DNA of 39,010 nucleotides from an uncultured Alphaproteobacteria bacterium (GCA_944391415.1 CALXTM010000014.1:1-39010); one strand, 5' to 3'. Shown: positions 17,230 through 25,157, counted from the first letter of the stretch. The notes: generated by a model not told the origin, from the letters alone. A program made the numbers and translations.

Positions 17230-18720
17230 ATGAAAAAAATAATGATAATGATGTTTATAATGCTCTGTGGTTCCAACGCCTATGCTTTTTCCTATGCCGA
17301 TGTCGTAGCCGAGGCCGAACGCTTGGCCAGCTCTGCCTATGTTGAAGACACAACGCCGCTGCCTCAAGAGCTTTTGGATATGGATTATGACGACTATCGC
17401 TCCATCCGCTATCAACGCGAGAAAGGCCCGTGGTACAACCAAAAACTTCCCTTTGAGGTTCAATTTTTTCATCTTGGCTCTTTATTCAAACACCCGGTCA
17501 AGGTTTATGAAATTACCTCAGGCAAAGTGTCGCCGCTAAATTATGATTCGCTTGCTTTCAGACTTGGCGATAAAGCGCTGTTTCCTTTTAGCAATTTGGG
17601 CTATGCCGGTTTTAGGTTGCACTATCCGCTAAACCGCAAAGATTATTTTGATGAGTTGGTGGCATTTTTGGGTGCCAGCTATTTTAGGGGGCTTGGCTCC
17701 GGCCAACGCTATGGCCTTTCGGCACGTGGTTTGGCAGTAGACACCGGCCTCATCAGCGGCGAGGAATTTCCTGAGTTTACCACCTTTTGGCTGCAAAAGC
17801 CCCAAAAAAAAGACAAGAAAATCGAGCTTTATGCACTGCTAAATTCACCTCGCATCACCGGGGCCTATTCTTTTATTATCACTCCGGGACAAACGACCAC
17901 TATGGACATCAAGGCGGTTTTATTTCCGCGTGCACCAATCGAGAAAGTCGGTATAGCACCGTTAACCAGTATGTATTTGTTTGGTGAAAATACCAAAAAC
18001 CGTTTTTTTGACCATCGTTTAGAAGTTCATGACAGTGACGGCTTGTTGGTCCATAATGGCAATTCCGAGTGGTTGTGGCGTCCGCTTGACAACAACCCCA
18101 AAATGCGCATCAGTTCTTTTGTCGACCAAGATGTCAAAGGTTTTGGGCTCCTGCAGCGTGATCAAGACGCCTCTCATTATCTGGATTTCGAGGCCTATTA
18201 TGAGCTGCGGCCGAGTGTCTGGGTTGAGCCGATCAAGTCTTTTGGCCCTGGCGTCGTGCAGTTAATAGAGTTACCGTCCGACAAAGAAATTCATGACAAT
18301 ATCGTTGCGATGTTTGTGCCGCACAAACCGCTTGAACCGGGTAAACGTTACGAATATGAATATCGTCTTAGCTGGTTTAAGGACAAAATCCCTTATGATT
18401 CCAAATTGGGCGAGGTTGTGGCAACCTATACCGGTTTGGGCGGAGTTTCTGGCGTCAACGAGCCAGAGTGGACCAAGTTTGTCATTGATTTTGAAGGAGG
18501 CAAGCTTGCTGAGATAAAAGATCTGGCATCTTTGACTGCCGATGTCAATGTTCAACACGGACGCATCAAAGATATCGTCGTTTCCCAAAATCCTTTAACC
18601 GGCGGCTATCGTCTTACCTTTGACTTTCAGGCCAAAGAAAACATTGCCGAGATAAGGGCAGACTTAAAGCAAGGTAATGATATTGTTACCGAGATTTGGA
18701 GCTATCAATGGTTGAAATAA
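17230..18720 (+). CDS. opgG: Periplasmic glucan biosynthesis protein OpgG/MdoG
   Basis: A 496-residue secreted protein, close to the family's usual 500-550. A Sec signal peptide ends at about residue 19 (GSNAYA before FSYADV). Then come YDDYRSIRYQREKGPW, FEVQFFHLGS, FLGASYFRGLGSGQRYGLSARG, PEFTTFWLQKP, and MRISSFVDQD with GFGLLQRDQDASHYLD, all landmark segments of OpgG. The protein is needed in the periplasm to make branched, osmoregulated periplasmic glucans from the backbone made by OpgH. A small gene overlaps its end, then opgH follows, so the three are probably one operon. Confidence 0.95.
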   Translation: MKKIMIMMFIMLCGSNAYAFSYADVVAEAERLASSAYVEDTTPLPQELLDMDYDDYRSIRYQREKGPWYNQKLPFEVQFFHLGSLFKHPVKVYEITSGKVSPLNYDSLAFRLGDKALFPFSNLGYAGFRLHYPLNRKDYFDELVAFLGASYFRGLGSGQRYGLSARGLAVDTGLISGEEFPEFTTFWLQKPQKKDKKIELYALLNSPRITGAYSFIITPGQTTTMDIKAVLFPRAPIEKVGIAPLTSMYLFGENTKNRFFDHRLEVHDSDGLLVHNGNSEWLWRPLDNNPKMRISSFVDQDVKGFGLLQRDQDASHYLDFEAYYELRPSVWVEPIKSFGPGVVQLIELPSDKEIHDNIVAMFVPHKPLEPGKRYEYEYRLSWFKDKIPYDSKLGEVVATYTGLGGVSGVNEPEWTKFVIDFEGGKLAEIKDLASLTADVNVQHGRIKDIVVSQNPLTGGYRLTFDFQAKENIAEIRADLKQGNDIVTEIWSYQWLK

Positions 18721-19139
18721 AGCTCTATCGCCAAGAAGATATCATCGCAAGCTACATCAAATCTTTCGGCATTGATAATCCTCACACCATATCGGCAATG
18801 CAAAAATTGGCCTCTGCTACATCATCGCTCAAAGGCATAATCGATGTTCTGGATCAACATATTTTGCACAATCTTCAGGATTTTTGTCCTAATCAAGATC
18901 TTGATGACAATTCCAGACTGGCTTTAATCAAGATGATATATTTGCAAAACAAGCTTTATCAAAAATGTGATATTTTTATGTGCCAAGACAAGAAAGACTG
19001 GCTGATTAACGAGCTCACCCGGCACAATATCTATACATTACCGATATCTGCTCCAAGCAAAATGCCGACCCAAAGTATTAAAATTTATAATCCTTTTTTG
19101 CATTTAATAGGTTTTATCCGCCATGTCTTTAGAAAATAA
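18708..19139 (+). CDS. Hypothetical protein encoded between opgG and opgH
   Basis: About 143 residues, not recognised. It looks cytoplasmic, helical, with cysteines at several positions and a basic-hydrophobic end (FLHLIGFIRHVFRK). ATG 18708 has GGAG six bases upstream; a TTG at 18696 is less likely. It overlaps opgG by 13 bases and opgH by 17, so translation is probably coupled, which points to a role with OpgH such as stability or regulation. That is inference from position only. Confidence 0.7.
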   Translation: MVEIKLYRQEDIIASYIKSFGIDNPHTISAMQKLASATSSLKGIIDVLDQHILHNLQDFCPNQDLDDNSRLALIKMIYLQNKLYQKCDIFMCQDKKDWLINELTRHNIYTLPISAPSKMPTQSIKIYNPFLHLIGFIRHVFRK

Positions 19140-21165
19140 CGAGATGCACCCGATATCGCCTCTAAGTCGCCAAAGAGTAATGTTCAGGCGGATAAAAATT
19201 TTTGGCCTCATGGCAATAAGCACCTTGTGGGCGTCTTTTAAATGGGCCGAGTTTATGCCGACCGATGTCAGTCCTTGGTTGCATTGGACGCTTATTATCT
19301 TATTTGCGCTGACATTTGGTTGGATAGCTTTGTATTTTTGGTCGGCCATCTTTGGTTTTTGGGAGTTAAAACGCACGCGCAAGTATGAGGCGATAGTTTG
19401 GCCCAAGCCCGATGAGCGGTTAACCACCAAAACCGCTGTTCTTATTCCCAGCTATAATGAAAATCCGGTTGCAATTTACGGCCGCATTTTAGCCATGGCC
19501 GAAGATTTGAGCCAAAACGGCGGTGAGGGTGCCTTTGACTTTTTTGTCCTAAGCGACACCACCAAACCTGAAATTTGGTTGGAAGAAGAAGCCTTATGGT
19601 TTGAAACCAAGAACCGTTTTCCGCAAGGCTTCAATTTGTTTTATCGCCATCGCCCGAAGAACACCTCACGCAAAAGCGGCAATATCGAGGATTTTTGTAC
19701 CCGCTGGGGCAAAGCTTACGATTTTATGTTGGTATTAGATGCCGACAGCCTGATAGGCGGCGCCACCATGGTCCAAATGGCCAAACTTATGCAGAAAAAC
19801 CCCACCACCGGCATTATCCAAGCTCCGCCGCAAATTGTCAATTCGCAGTCGTTTTTCTCAAGACTTCATCAATTTGCCGGCAAAGTATATGGTCAAATTG
19901 TAACCGCTGGTCTTGCCTATTGGCAGGCTTGGGACAGCAACTATTGGGGGCACAATGCCATTATCCGCACCCAGGCTTTTATTGAAAGTTGCGGCCTGCC
20001 GACATTCAAGGGCAAAGCCCCGTTTGGCGGCCAAATTCTAAGCCACGACTTTGTCGAGGCCGCATTAATCAGGCGTGCCGGCTGGCTTGCCTGGATGTTG
20101 CCCGAGCTAAAACAAAGTTACGAGGAATGCCCGCCGGCGATGCTAGATTTTGCCATCCGCGACCGGCGGTGGTGCCAGGGCAATTTGCAGCATATCAGGG
20201 TATTGTTGTCGCAAAAGTTGCACCCCATCAGCCGGGTTCATTTTGTGGTGGGGATAATGTCGTATTTGTCGTCTTTGCTGTGGTTTTTGCTGTTGTTTCT
20301 AGGGGTTGGAATTGCGCTTTGGCGCTATTTCTATCCGCCGACCTATTTTAGTGAGACTAAAGAGCTTTTCCCCACCTGGCCGGTGTTTAATGTTTGGGGT
20401 ACGATATCTTTGTTTGTAATCTCGATGGTAATGTTGTTCTTTCCCAAGATTTTGGGAATTATAAGCCTTTGGGATAAAAAACAGGCCAAATACTATGGCG
20501 GCCGCAAGGGATTGTTTATAAGCTTTTGGGTGGAGTGTTTGTTCTCGGCTCTTTGTGCGCCGATAATGATGTTGTTTCAAAGCAAGTTTATTTTAGAGAT
20601 TTTGCTTGGTCTTGATTCCGGCTGGAAAACCCAAAACCGCGACCAAGAAACCACCTGGCGCACGGCTTTTGCCAGGCATTGGGCACACACTCTGATTGGC
20701 GTTTTAGTGTCAATAGCGGTTTATAACTATGCCCACAGTCTGTTTTATTGGATGTTGCCGATAACTTTGGGGCTGATGTTTTCAATTCCGTTGTCGGTTA
20801 TCTCGTCCAAAGTAAAGGTTGGGCAGTGGTTTAAGGCACACGATATTTTCATCACACCCGAGGAGCAAAAAGAGCCGCTTCTTTTGCGCCAAAGCAAGCA
20901 AAAAATTGCCTTGCTTAAAAAGGTTATGGAAAATTTGTCCCCTCAAACAATACTCAAAAACCAGCTTTATCTGGCGGCGCATATCTATCTTCTGCCCTTA
21001 AACGGGCCCGAGCCCGATTTTGCCACCGGGCTTATCCGCAAAGTGGAGCAAAAAGTAAGAGCCTGCCTTGGTGGAGCCGAGCTTGAGCTGGAGGGAGAGG
21101 AGCTACGCTATATCTTGTATCACCCCGATTTGCTCAAAGAGCAATTACTCCTGCAAACGCTTTAG
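19123..21165 (+). CDS. opgH: Glucans biosynthesis glucosyltransferase OpgH/MdoH
   Basis: A 680-residue polytopic inner-membrane GT2 enzyme. Two N-terminal membrane segments (about 25-42 and 52-77) precede the catalytic domain with IPSYNENP (108-115), DAD (206-208), SHDFVEA (D309) and RRWCQGN (348-354); several membrane helices follow up to about 560. It polymerises UDP-glucose into beta-linked glucan and exports it to the periplasm, where OpgG acts. E. coli OpgH is longer (about 850) with a larger N-terminal cytoplasmic region; the shorter form is common outside gamma-proteobacteria. Its stop codon overlaps that of the convergent gene. Confidence 0.95.
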   Translation: MSLENNEMHPISPLSRQRVMFRRIKIFGLMAISTLWASFKWAEFMPTDVSPWLHWTLIILFALTFGWIALYFWSAIFGFWELKRTRKYEAIVWPKPDERLTTKTAVLIPSYNENPVAIYGRILAMAEDLSQNGGEGAFDFFVLSDTTKPEIWLEEEALWFETKNRFPQGFNLFYRHRPKNTSRKSGNIEDFCTRWGKAYDFMLVLDADSLIGGATMVQMAKLMQKNPTTGIIQAPPQIVNSQSFFSRLHQFAGKVYGQIVTAGLAYWQAWDSNYWGHNAIIRTQAFIESCGLPTFKGKAPFGGQILSHDFVEAALIRRAGWLAWMLPELKQSYEECPPAMLDFAIRDRRWCQGNLQHIRVLLSQKLHPISRVHFVVGIMSYLSSLLWFLLLFLGVGIALWRYFYPPTYFSETKELFPTWPVFNVWGTISLFVISMVMLFFPKILGIISLWDKKQAKYYGGRKGLFISFWVECLFSALCAPIMMLFQSKFILEILLGLDSGWKTQNRDQETTWRTAFARHWAHTLIGVLVSIAVYNYAHSLFYWMLPITLGLMFSIPLSVISSKVKVGQWFKAHDIFITPEEQKEPLLLRQSKQKIALLKKVMENLSPQTILKNQLYLAAHIYLLPLNGPEPDFATGLIRKVEQKVRACLGGAELELEGEELRYILYHPDLLKEQLLLQTL

Positions 21166-21818
21166 AAAACGGGCCCGCCAGTCGATATGACCTCTGTCGG
21201 TTGTCCAGCCTCAGGCCTACGGTCATACCACTCCGCAAAGCCAAACACGCGGCTGTTGCAGATGGCCATGACCTTTCCGGTCTTGGTACCGCGTTCGGCA
21301 AGGTCGGCTAGCGCCTGGTCGCGCCTTTCGGCCTCAGCCTTTTCCGCCGCGGCCACGAAAGCCTTGGTTGATGGCTGGGTGAGAAGCCTGCGCCAACCCT
21401 CAACCGCCGCATAAGCCGCCAGCTCATCGCTAGCATTGGCGCCGAATAGCGCCTCCCAGGTGATGAGGATTGCGCCGAAGTCCATTGAGAGGACATCACG
21501 CCCAATCGGGTCGGTGTCCATGACCGCAATGGTCTCCGCCAGCGGCAGAAGATCCTGCAGCCATGTCTTCTGGAGGAAGACCGGCAGGGATGCAGCATAT
21601 TTGCTCTGCGGGTGCGGCAGCAAGCCTGCAAGAGCTGCCACCGCGAATATTGAATCCGCGTCTATGTGGTTTACCACAAAACGCGGGTCCGCTTCGCGGG
21701 CCGCAAAAAAATCCCTATAAGCCCGTATTGCTACGGACTCAAGATGACTCATACGGCCGTGGTGGTCGAGCATAAGCTCATCTTCTACCACAGTCTCACT
21801 GCCAAAGCTGCATTCCAC
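21162..21818 (-). CDS. DHH-like predicted phosphoesterase, GC-rich, probable 5' frameshift
   Basis: A protein of 218 residues from GTG 21818. It contains MLDHHGRMSHLE, FVVNHIDADSIFAVAALAG and VMDTDPIGRDVLS, metal-ligand-like acidic/His clusters that recall DHH-type phosphoesterases, but I cannot place it in a named family with certainty. The gene is far richer in GC than its neighbours, a sign of transfer from another lineage. Protein-like reading continues upstream of the GTG in the same frame for about 20 codons (NIVVCKNIETIRELAAQGYC) without a normal start; an ATG at 21891 with good AAGG spacing is out of frame by one base (see findings). It converges on opgH with the stops overlapping by three bases. 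Confidence 0.6.
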   Translation of the reverse strand: MECSFGSETVVEDELMLDHHGRMSHLESVAIRAYRDFFAAREADPRFVVNHIDADSIFAVAALAGLLPHPQSKYAASLPVFLQKTWLQDLLPLAETIAVMDTDPIGRDVLSMDFGAILITWEALFGANASDELAAYAAVEGWRRLLTQPSTKAFVAAAEKAEAERRDQALADLAERGTKTGKVMAICNSRVFGFAEWYDRRPEAGQPTEVISTGGPVF

Positions 21819-22118
21819 CGGGCAGTAACCCTGTGCAGCGAGTTCGCGTATGGTCTCAATATTTTTGCATACGACAATGTTTTGGGTATACCATATTTTT
21901 GCCTTCTATACAAGCCCAAGGACATAAAATGGCAGCAAAACAGCCATATTTATTGTGTAGTTAGCTAAACATCGACCTAATATGTTAAGAAATTTTGATT
22001 ATTTTGTCTAAAATGTATTGCAAAAATATCATTATCATGCTATGACAAAATAAGACGTAGGTTATTTTTTATTTATTTATTATTAATTTAAAATCAAATT
22101 AATTTAAAATCAAAAAAA
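21819..22118. other. Intergenic stretch with 16-bp tandem repeat
   Basis: The right part is extremely AT-rich. At 22083-22114 the 16-mer TTAATTTAAAATCAAA occurs twice in perfect tandem, ending four bases before the ATG at 22119. The left part holds the displaced 5' end of the GC-rich gene. I see no convincing promoter or ribosome site. Confidence 0.6.
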
Positions 22119-22571
22119 ATGAGCAAATTTGTACTGAGTTTGAAAAAGTGCCATTTTACCGACAAGGGTAAAATTACGGCCAAAGTTTATGTTGCATTGG
22201 GCAACAACAAGGTCGATCAAAGACTAAACCGCCTCCTTAGTCATCATGATGACGGATGGTCATTTACAGAGGCTTCCGAGGAGCTGTTGCTTCAGCTGTT
22301 TGAGTTGGGACATATCAAAGATGCCACCATGCTGCGGATGATATTTTATCATTTCATCAAAGACAGCTCGGTTCTGAAGCTGTTTTTGGAAGGCAAAATA
22401 TCAGCCGAGTTCGTTGAAGAAATGCTCTGTAAAGAGTATGACTATATGGTCTCGCGGGAGTGTGAAGCCCTGATTGCCCGTGCAGCGTTTGCCGGCAAAT
22501 TGCGGCCAGATACAATCCACCGCCATCTGGTGGCCAATGGATATTTTTTGGCCTTAGGAGGGCAGTATTAA
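22119..22571 (+). CDS. Hypothetical protein
   Basis: 150 residues, unrecognised. It is a soluble, probably mainly helical protein; the first 25 residues are basic (MSKFVLSLKKCHFTDKGKI), followed by leucine-rich helices and a C-terminal RPDTIHRHLVANGYF. No signal peptide or membrane segment. There is no Shine-Dalgarno sequence before the ATG: the preceding bases are an A-run and the 16-bp tandem repeat, so translation may start by a different mechanism or the start may be wrong. A strong intrinsic terminator follows immediately, supporting an expressed single-gene unit. Confidence 0.6.
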   Translation: MSKFVLSLKKCHFTDKGKITAKVYVALGNNKVDQRLNRLLSHHDDGWSFTEASEELLLQLFELGHIKDATMLRMIFYHFIKDSSVLKLFLEGKISAEFVEEMLCKEYDYMVSRECEALIARAAFAGKLRPDTIHRHLVANGYFLALGGQY

Positions 22572-22580
22572 AAAAACAAA

Positions 22581-22617
22581 AGCAACACCGTCTTATGAGG
22601 ACCGTGTTGCTTTTTTT
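22581..22617 (+). terminator. Intrinsic terminator
   Basis: AGCAACAC (22581-22588) pairs with GTGTTGCT (22604-22611), followed by a run of T. It ends the transcription unit of the preceding hypothetical gene. The T-run leads straight into the left end of the MITE-like element. Confidence 0.85.
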
Positions 22618-22621
22618 ATGA

Positions 22622-22759
22622 TTCGAACGTAACACTACCTGCGTAAGCAGGTAGATGTAGACATACCTGCCCAGCCGTTAGGCTTGCGAAGCCTTTGGGC
22701 AGGGCGAACGTAGTTCGGAACAGGTAATACCACTTGCGTTAGCTAGTGGAAGTTTATGA
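22622..22759 (+). mobile_element. MITE-like deletion derivative of the adjacent IS200 element
   Basis: About 138 bp. Its left 46 bp, together with 7 bp of flank, form a 53-bp perfect repeat (22615-22667) of the left end of the neighbouring IS (22753-22805), including the hairpin CTACCTGC/GCAGGTAG. It then has a nested hairpin (22668-22673 with 22696-22701; inner 22680-22685 with 22689-22694), keeps a few bases of the transposase start region (GAACAGGTAATA), and jumps to a right-end hairpin (CCACT/AGTGG) followed by GTTTATGA, mirroring the right end of the IS. It lacks a transposase and could be mobilised in trans. End coordinates are inferred to within a few bases. Confidence 0.7.
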
Positions 22760-23303
22760 TTCGAACGTAACACTACCTGCGTAAGCAGGTAGATGTAGAC
22801 ATACCCATATCTTCGCGCTATAAAGGATATATGGAACAGGTAATATATAGAAAACAGAGTAATTGCGTGTATCACTGCCATTATCATATAGTGATAGTGA
22901 CAAAATACCGTAAGAAGATATTTAATGCTGGCGTATATGGATTTTTTAAGAAACGGCTAGGAGAAATTCATGAACACTACCCACAAATAGAGTTCATTGA
23001 ACAAAACTATGACAAAGATCATATACATCTTCTGGTATCTATTCCACCAAAGATGAGTGTGGGTAGTGTTGTGCGTATAATTAAATCTAATACGGCACGA
23101 GATTTGAAGAAGACGTATCCGTTTCTTAAAAAATGTTATTTTGGCACGGAAAGTGTTTGGTCGGATGGGTATTTTGTCAGTACTGTTGGTATCAATGAGG
23201 CAGTGATACAACGCTACATTGAGCACCAAGGGCGCGAAGATATGGGGCAAGCTTGGCTTGAACTAAAATGATACCACCGGCATTAGCCGGTGGAGGTTCA
23301 TGA
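22760..23303 (+). mobile_element. IS200/IS605-family insertion sequence (tnpA only)
   Basis: About 544 bp. Left-end hairpin CTACCTGC-GTAA-GCAGGTAG (22773-22792), one HUH transposase gene, and a right-end hairpin CCACCGGC-ATTA-GCCGGTGG (23274-23293) followed by GTTCATGA. There are no terminal inverted repeats in the usual sense and no target duplication, as expected for this single-strand-transposing family. No tnpB is present. The element lies directly against its deletion derivative. Exact ends are inferred by comparing the two copies. Confidence 0.85.
22831..23271 (+). CDS. tnpA: IS200-type HUH transposase TnpA
   Basis: 146 residues, the normal IS200 TnpA length. The metal-binding HUH motif is H64-I-H66 in KDHIHLLVSIPP, and the nucleophilic tyrosine is Y129 in QRYIEHQ. 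N-terminal VYHCHYHIVIVTKYR and GYFVSTVG are standard. It catalyses single-strand excision and insertion by recognising subterminal hairpins. No truncation is visible, so it is likely functional. The start codon lies inside a hairpin (CCATAT 22805-22810 with ATATGG 22829-22834), with AAGGA in the loop region, which should limit translation. Confidence 0.95.
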   Translation: MEQVIYRKQSNCVYHCHYHIVIVTKYRKKIFNAGVYGFFKKRLGEIHEHYPQIEFIEQNYDKDHIHLLVSIPPKMSVGSVVRIIKSNTARDLKKTYPFLKKCYFGTESVWSDGYFVSTVGINEAVIQRYIEHQGREDMGQAWLELK

Positions 23304-23313
23304 TTAAATTTGA

Positions 23314-24192
23314 TTATAGCCCCTTACACTTTGAGGTTGTCTGTTTCAGCAAATTAGCACCTCTCGATGTTTGTAGAAAAGAGGGCTCACCATTCGCAAT
23401 AAGATACTTAATATCTTCCGTGGAAAAATTTTCCCCAAAAGTAGAGCAAAAACACTCAACATAGTTATCAAAATTATGAATATTATCAAGATTTTGGGGG
23501 GGATTCTTATAAGCACTTTCTATGCAACGAGCTTTATATTCTTGCCTAAAACTTAATAAAAAAGCATTTTCTGTTTCCTCAAGAGAATGAGATTCGGGAC
23601 TGGTGAATACATTTTCAATTTGTTCAACCAAATTAGCAAGATGTTTTCCCCAAATATCTTTACGCATATTTTTAACGATTTCAGGAATAGGTAAATCTTT
23701 ATATTTTTCTAAGGCTAGCATAATAGGCTTACAATATTTCAAATTGACCATTTCTGCAACTTCTTGAGGTGTTTTCTGTCTCAAATCATTGTGATCATAA
23801 AAAATGGGGCGAATAGGTTCATCTTTCCCCATATCAGACGGATCATAATACCCAAAATTGAGATAACGATTATCAAAAAAAGTATAAACAGTTTCTCCTT
23901 GCTGTCCATCAACACCTAAAAATTCGATTTTAGGATTCAGGGAATAATAAATAAAGGGAATATAGATTGGGCAATTTGCAGTATATTCATCACTAAAAGA
24001 AGTTATGTCAAAATTTTTCATTGTCTTTTGTGTGCTTTGCTGAATTTGATATTTCGCAATTTCTGTCAAAAGTTTATCTCTTTTATTATCCGATTTTGTA
24101 ATCACAAAAAAACTCAGCAATCCAATAAAGCATATGCACAAAATAGTTAAGATTACTTTTTTGTTGATAGATATTACTTTGTCCCTATTCAT
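23314..24192 (-). CDS. Membrane-anchored periplasmic hypothetical protein, CxC domain
   Basis: 292 residues. A single N-terminal membrane helix at about 13-31 (VILTILCICFIGLLSFFVI) with positive residues before it suggests a signal anchor, with the rest in the periplasm. The C-terminal 60 residues contain CFC, then FSTEDIKYLIANG, and a last Cys near the end (SKCKGL). The same layout occurs in the next gene on this strand. No enzyme motif recognised. The IS right end lies only 11 bases beyond its stop, so the insertion just spared the gene. Probably cotranscribed with the 120-residue-class gene upstream. Confidence 0.6.
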   Translation of the reverse strand: MNRDKVISINKKVILTILCICFIGLLSFFVITKSDNKRDKLLTEIAKYQIQQSTQKTMKNFDITSFSDEYTANCPIYIPFIYYSLNPKIEFLGVDGQQGETVYTFFDNRYLNFGYYDPSDMGKDEPIRPIFYDHNDLRQKTPQEVAEMVNLKYCKPIMLALEKYKDLPIPEIVKNMRKDIWGKHLANLVEQIENVFTSPESHSLEETENAFLLSFRQEYKARCIESAYKNPPQNLDNIHNFDNYVECFCSTFGENFSTEDIKYLIANGEPSFLQTSRGANLLKQTTSKCKGL

Positions 24193-24216
24193 AACAAATT
24201 CTCCAATATGATAAAA

Positions 24217-24552
24217 TTAAAAACAAGCTTCAAAGGCCTCAGGTAAAGCTTTTTTGAAAATTTTTCCAGCACTTCCTATTCTGCCTTTCTCTGTTAATTC
24301 CATAGCCTTTTGATAATCTTCTGGAGATAAAGTAGATTTAATGACTTTTTTGATGCATATACATTGTTTGTCATCATCCATAAAGTCATCCATTTGTAAA
24401 CATACATCAAACGTACCTTCAAAACTACCTCTATCCCACGCATCATCAAAATTTTGATCCCAATAGTCATCATTCCAATCAGTTGCATAAGATGGAGTAA
24501 CAATCCCACAAATTAATAAGAATAACAATGACAATATCATATTTTTGGCCAT
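24217..24552 (-). CDS. Secreted CxC-domain hypothetical protein
   Basis: 111 residues from ATG 24552, which has GGAGAAG six bases upstream; an earlier in-frame ATG (24579) lies before the signal sequence and lacks this site. A Sec signal peptide ends at about residue 23 (TPSYA before TDWND). The mature part is Asp/Trp-rich (DWNDDYWDQNFDDAWD), then a domain with CIC, LSPEDYQKAM and a final CF. The CxC plus terminal Cys layout, with an S-x-E-D step, is shared with the following gene, so both probably carry a small disulfide-bonded periplasmic domain. Function unknown. A structured leader may precede it. Confidence 0.6.
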   Translation of the reverse strand: MAKNMILSLLFLLICGIVTPSYATDWNDDYWDQNFDDAWDRGSFEGTFDVCLQMDDFMDDDKQCICIKKVIKSTLSPEDYQKAMELTEKGRIGSAGKIFKKALPEAFEACF

Positions 24553-24579
24553 AATGTCTTCTCCGTCATAAAAACTCAA

Positions 24580-25028
24580 ACCGCCCTGTTAAAAGGCAGT
24601 CGGAGAGTTCGTAAATCACATCTACTTAAATGATTCTTCTAGCCTTTTAAACCATATTTTTCAGAAATAAAGATATGGCTCTTGGATATACGCTAAAAGC
24701 TCCCCGACCATATCACTATGAATCGGGGATATATTTTTCTATTAGCTACTATGAGTAGCTAATAACTTGACGATGCTATATCCAAACACCGAAGTAGATA
24801 TGAGCTTACGACAGCCCTCTTGCACCTTAACGGGTACTCAATGCTGATAACAAAGTTATCAACATACTTAGAGTATTAGCTAATAAAATGATGAAAAGCA
24901 AGAATAAAATTAAAAGTATACTAGAAAGAAATAAGCTGAAAACTAAAGCCTAAACATTTATTAAAAATTAACGAAATTTAATCTTTGTCATTGCCCCCTG
25001 TATTGCCCCAACATTTTTAGATAAAATA
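24580..25028. other. Gene-poor stretch between secreted-protein gene and tRNA
   Basis: No complete gene seen. It contains the candidate structured RNA described separately. At 24968-24991 on the minus strand there is a good start (GGGGG, then ATG) for MTKIKFR that stops after seven codons, preceded by a GGGGCAA...GGGGGCAA repeat (24989-25011) of the kind found before tRNA-targeting integrase genes. This could be the cut 5' end of an integrase. Confidence 0.4.
24684..24783 (-). ncRNA. Candidate structured RNA or leader, multi-helix
   Basis: On either strand this segment folds on paper into a closed junction: outer stem GGATATA (24684-24690) with TATATCC (24777-24783), inner hairpin TCCCCGA (24701-24707) with TCGGGGA (24723-24729), and a perfect 10-bp hairpin ATTAGCTACT (24741-24750) with AGTAGCTAAT (24754-24763). 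A further hairpin TGATAAC/GTTATCA (24845-24861) lies beside it. I assign the minus strand because the secreted-protein gene starts about 130 bases downstream on that strand. I do not recognise it as tmRNA, SRP RNA, RNase P RNA or 6S RNA. Confidence 0.4.
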
Positions 25029-25057
25029 AAAGGGTTAGAAAATTAATCTAACCCTTT
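25029..25057 (-). terminator. Terminator downstream of tRNA-fMet
   Basis: A perfect 11-bp stem AAAGGGTTAGA (25029-25039) with TCTAACCCTTT (25047-25057), loop of 7. Read on the minus strand it lies nine bases after the tRNA 3' end and is followed by a T-rich stretch (TATTTTAT). Confidence 0.8.
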
Positions 25058-25065
25058 GTTTTTCT

Positions 25066-25142
<77 letters not shown>

Positions 25143-25157
25143 ATAAGATATGGCCTT

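Noticed and set aside
21187..21968. Forward-strand frames opposite the GC-rich gene
   Set aside because: GC-rich coding DNA leaves long antisense frames open; the reverse-strand frame has protein-like motifs and these do not.
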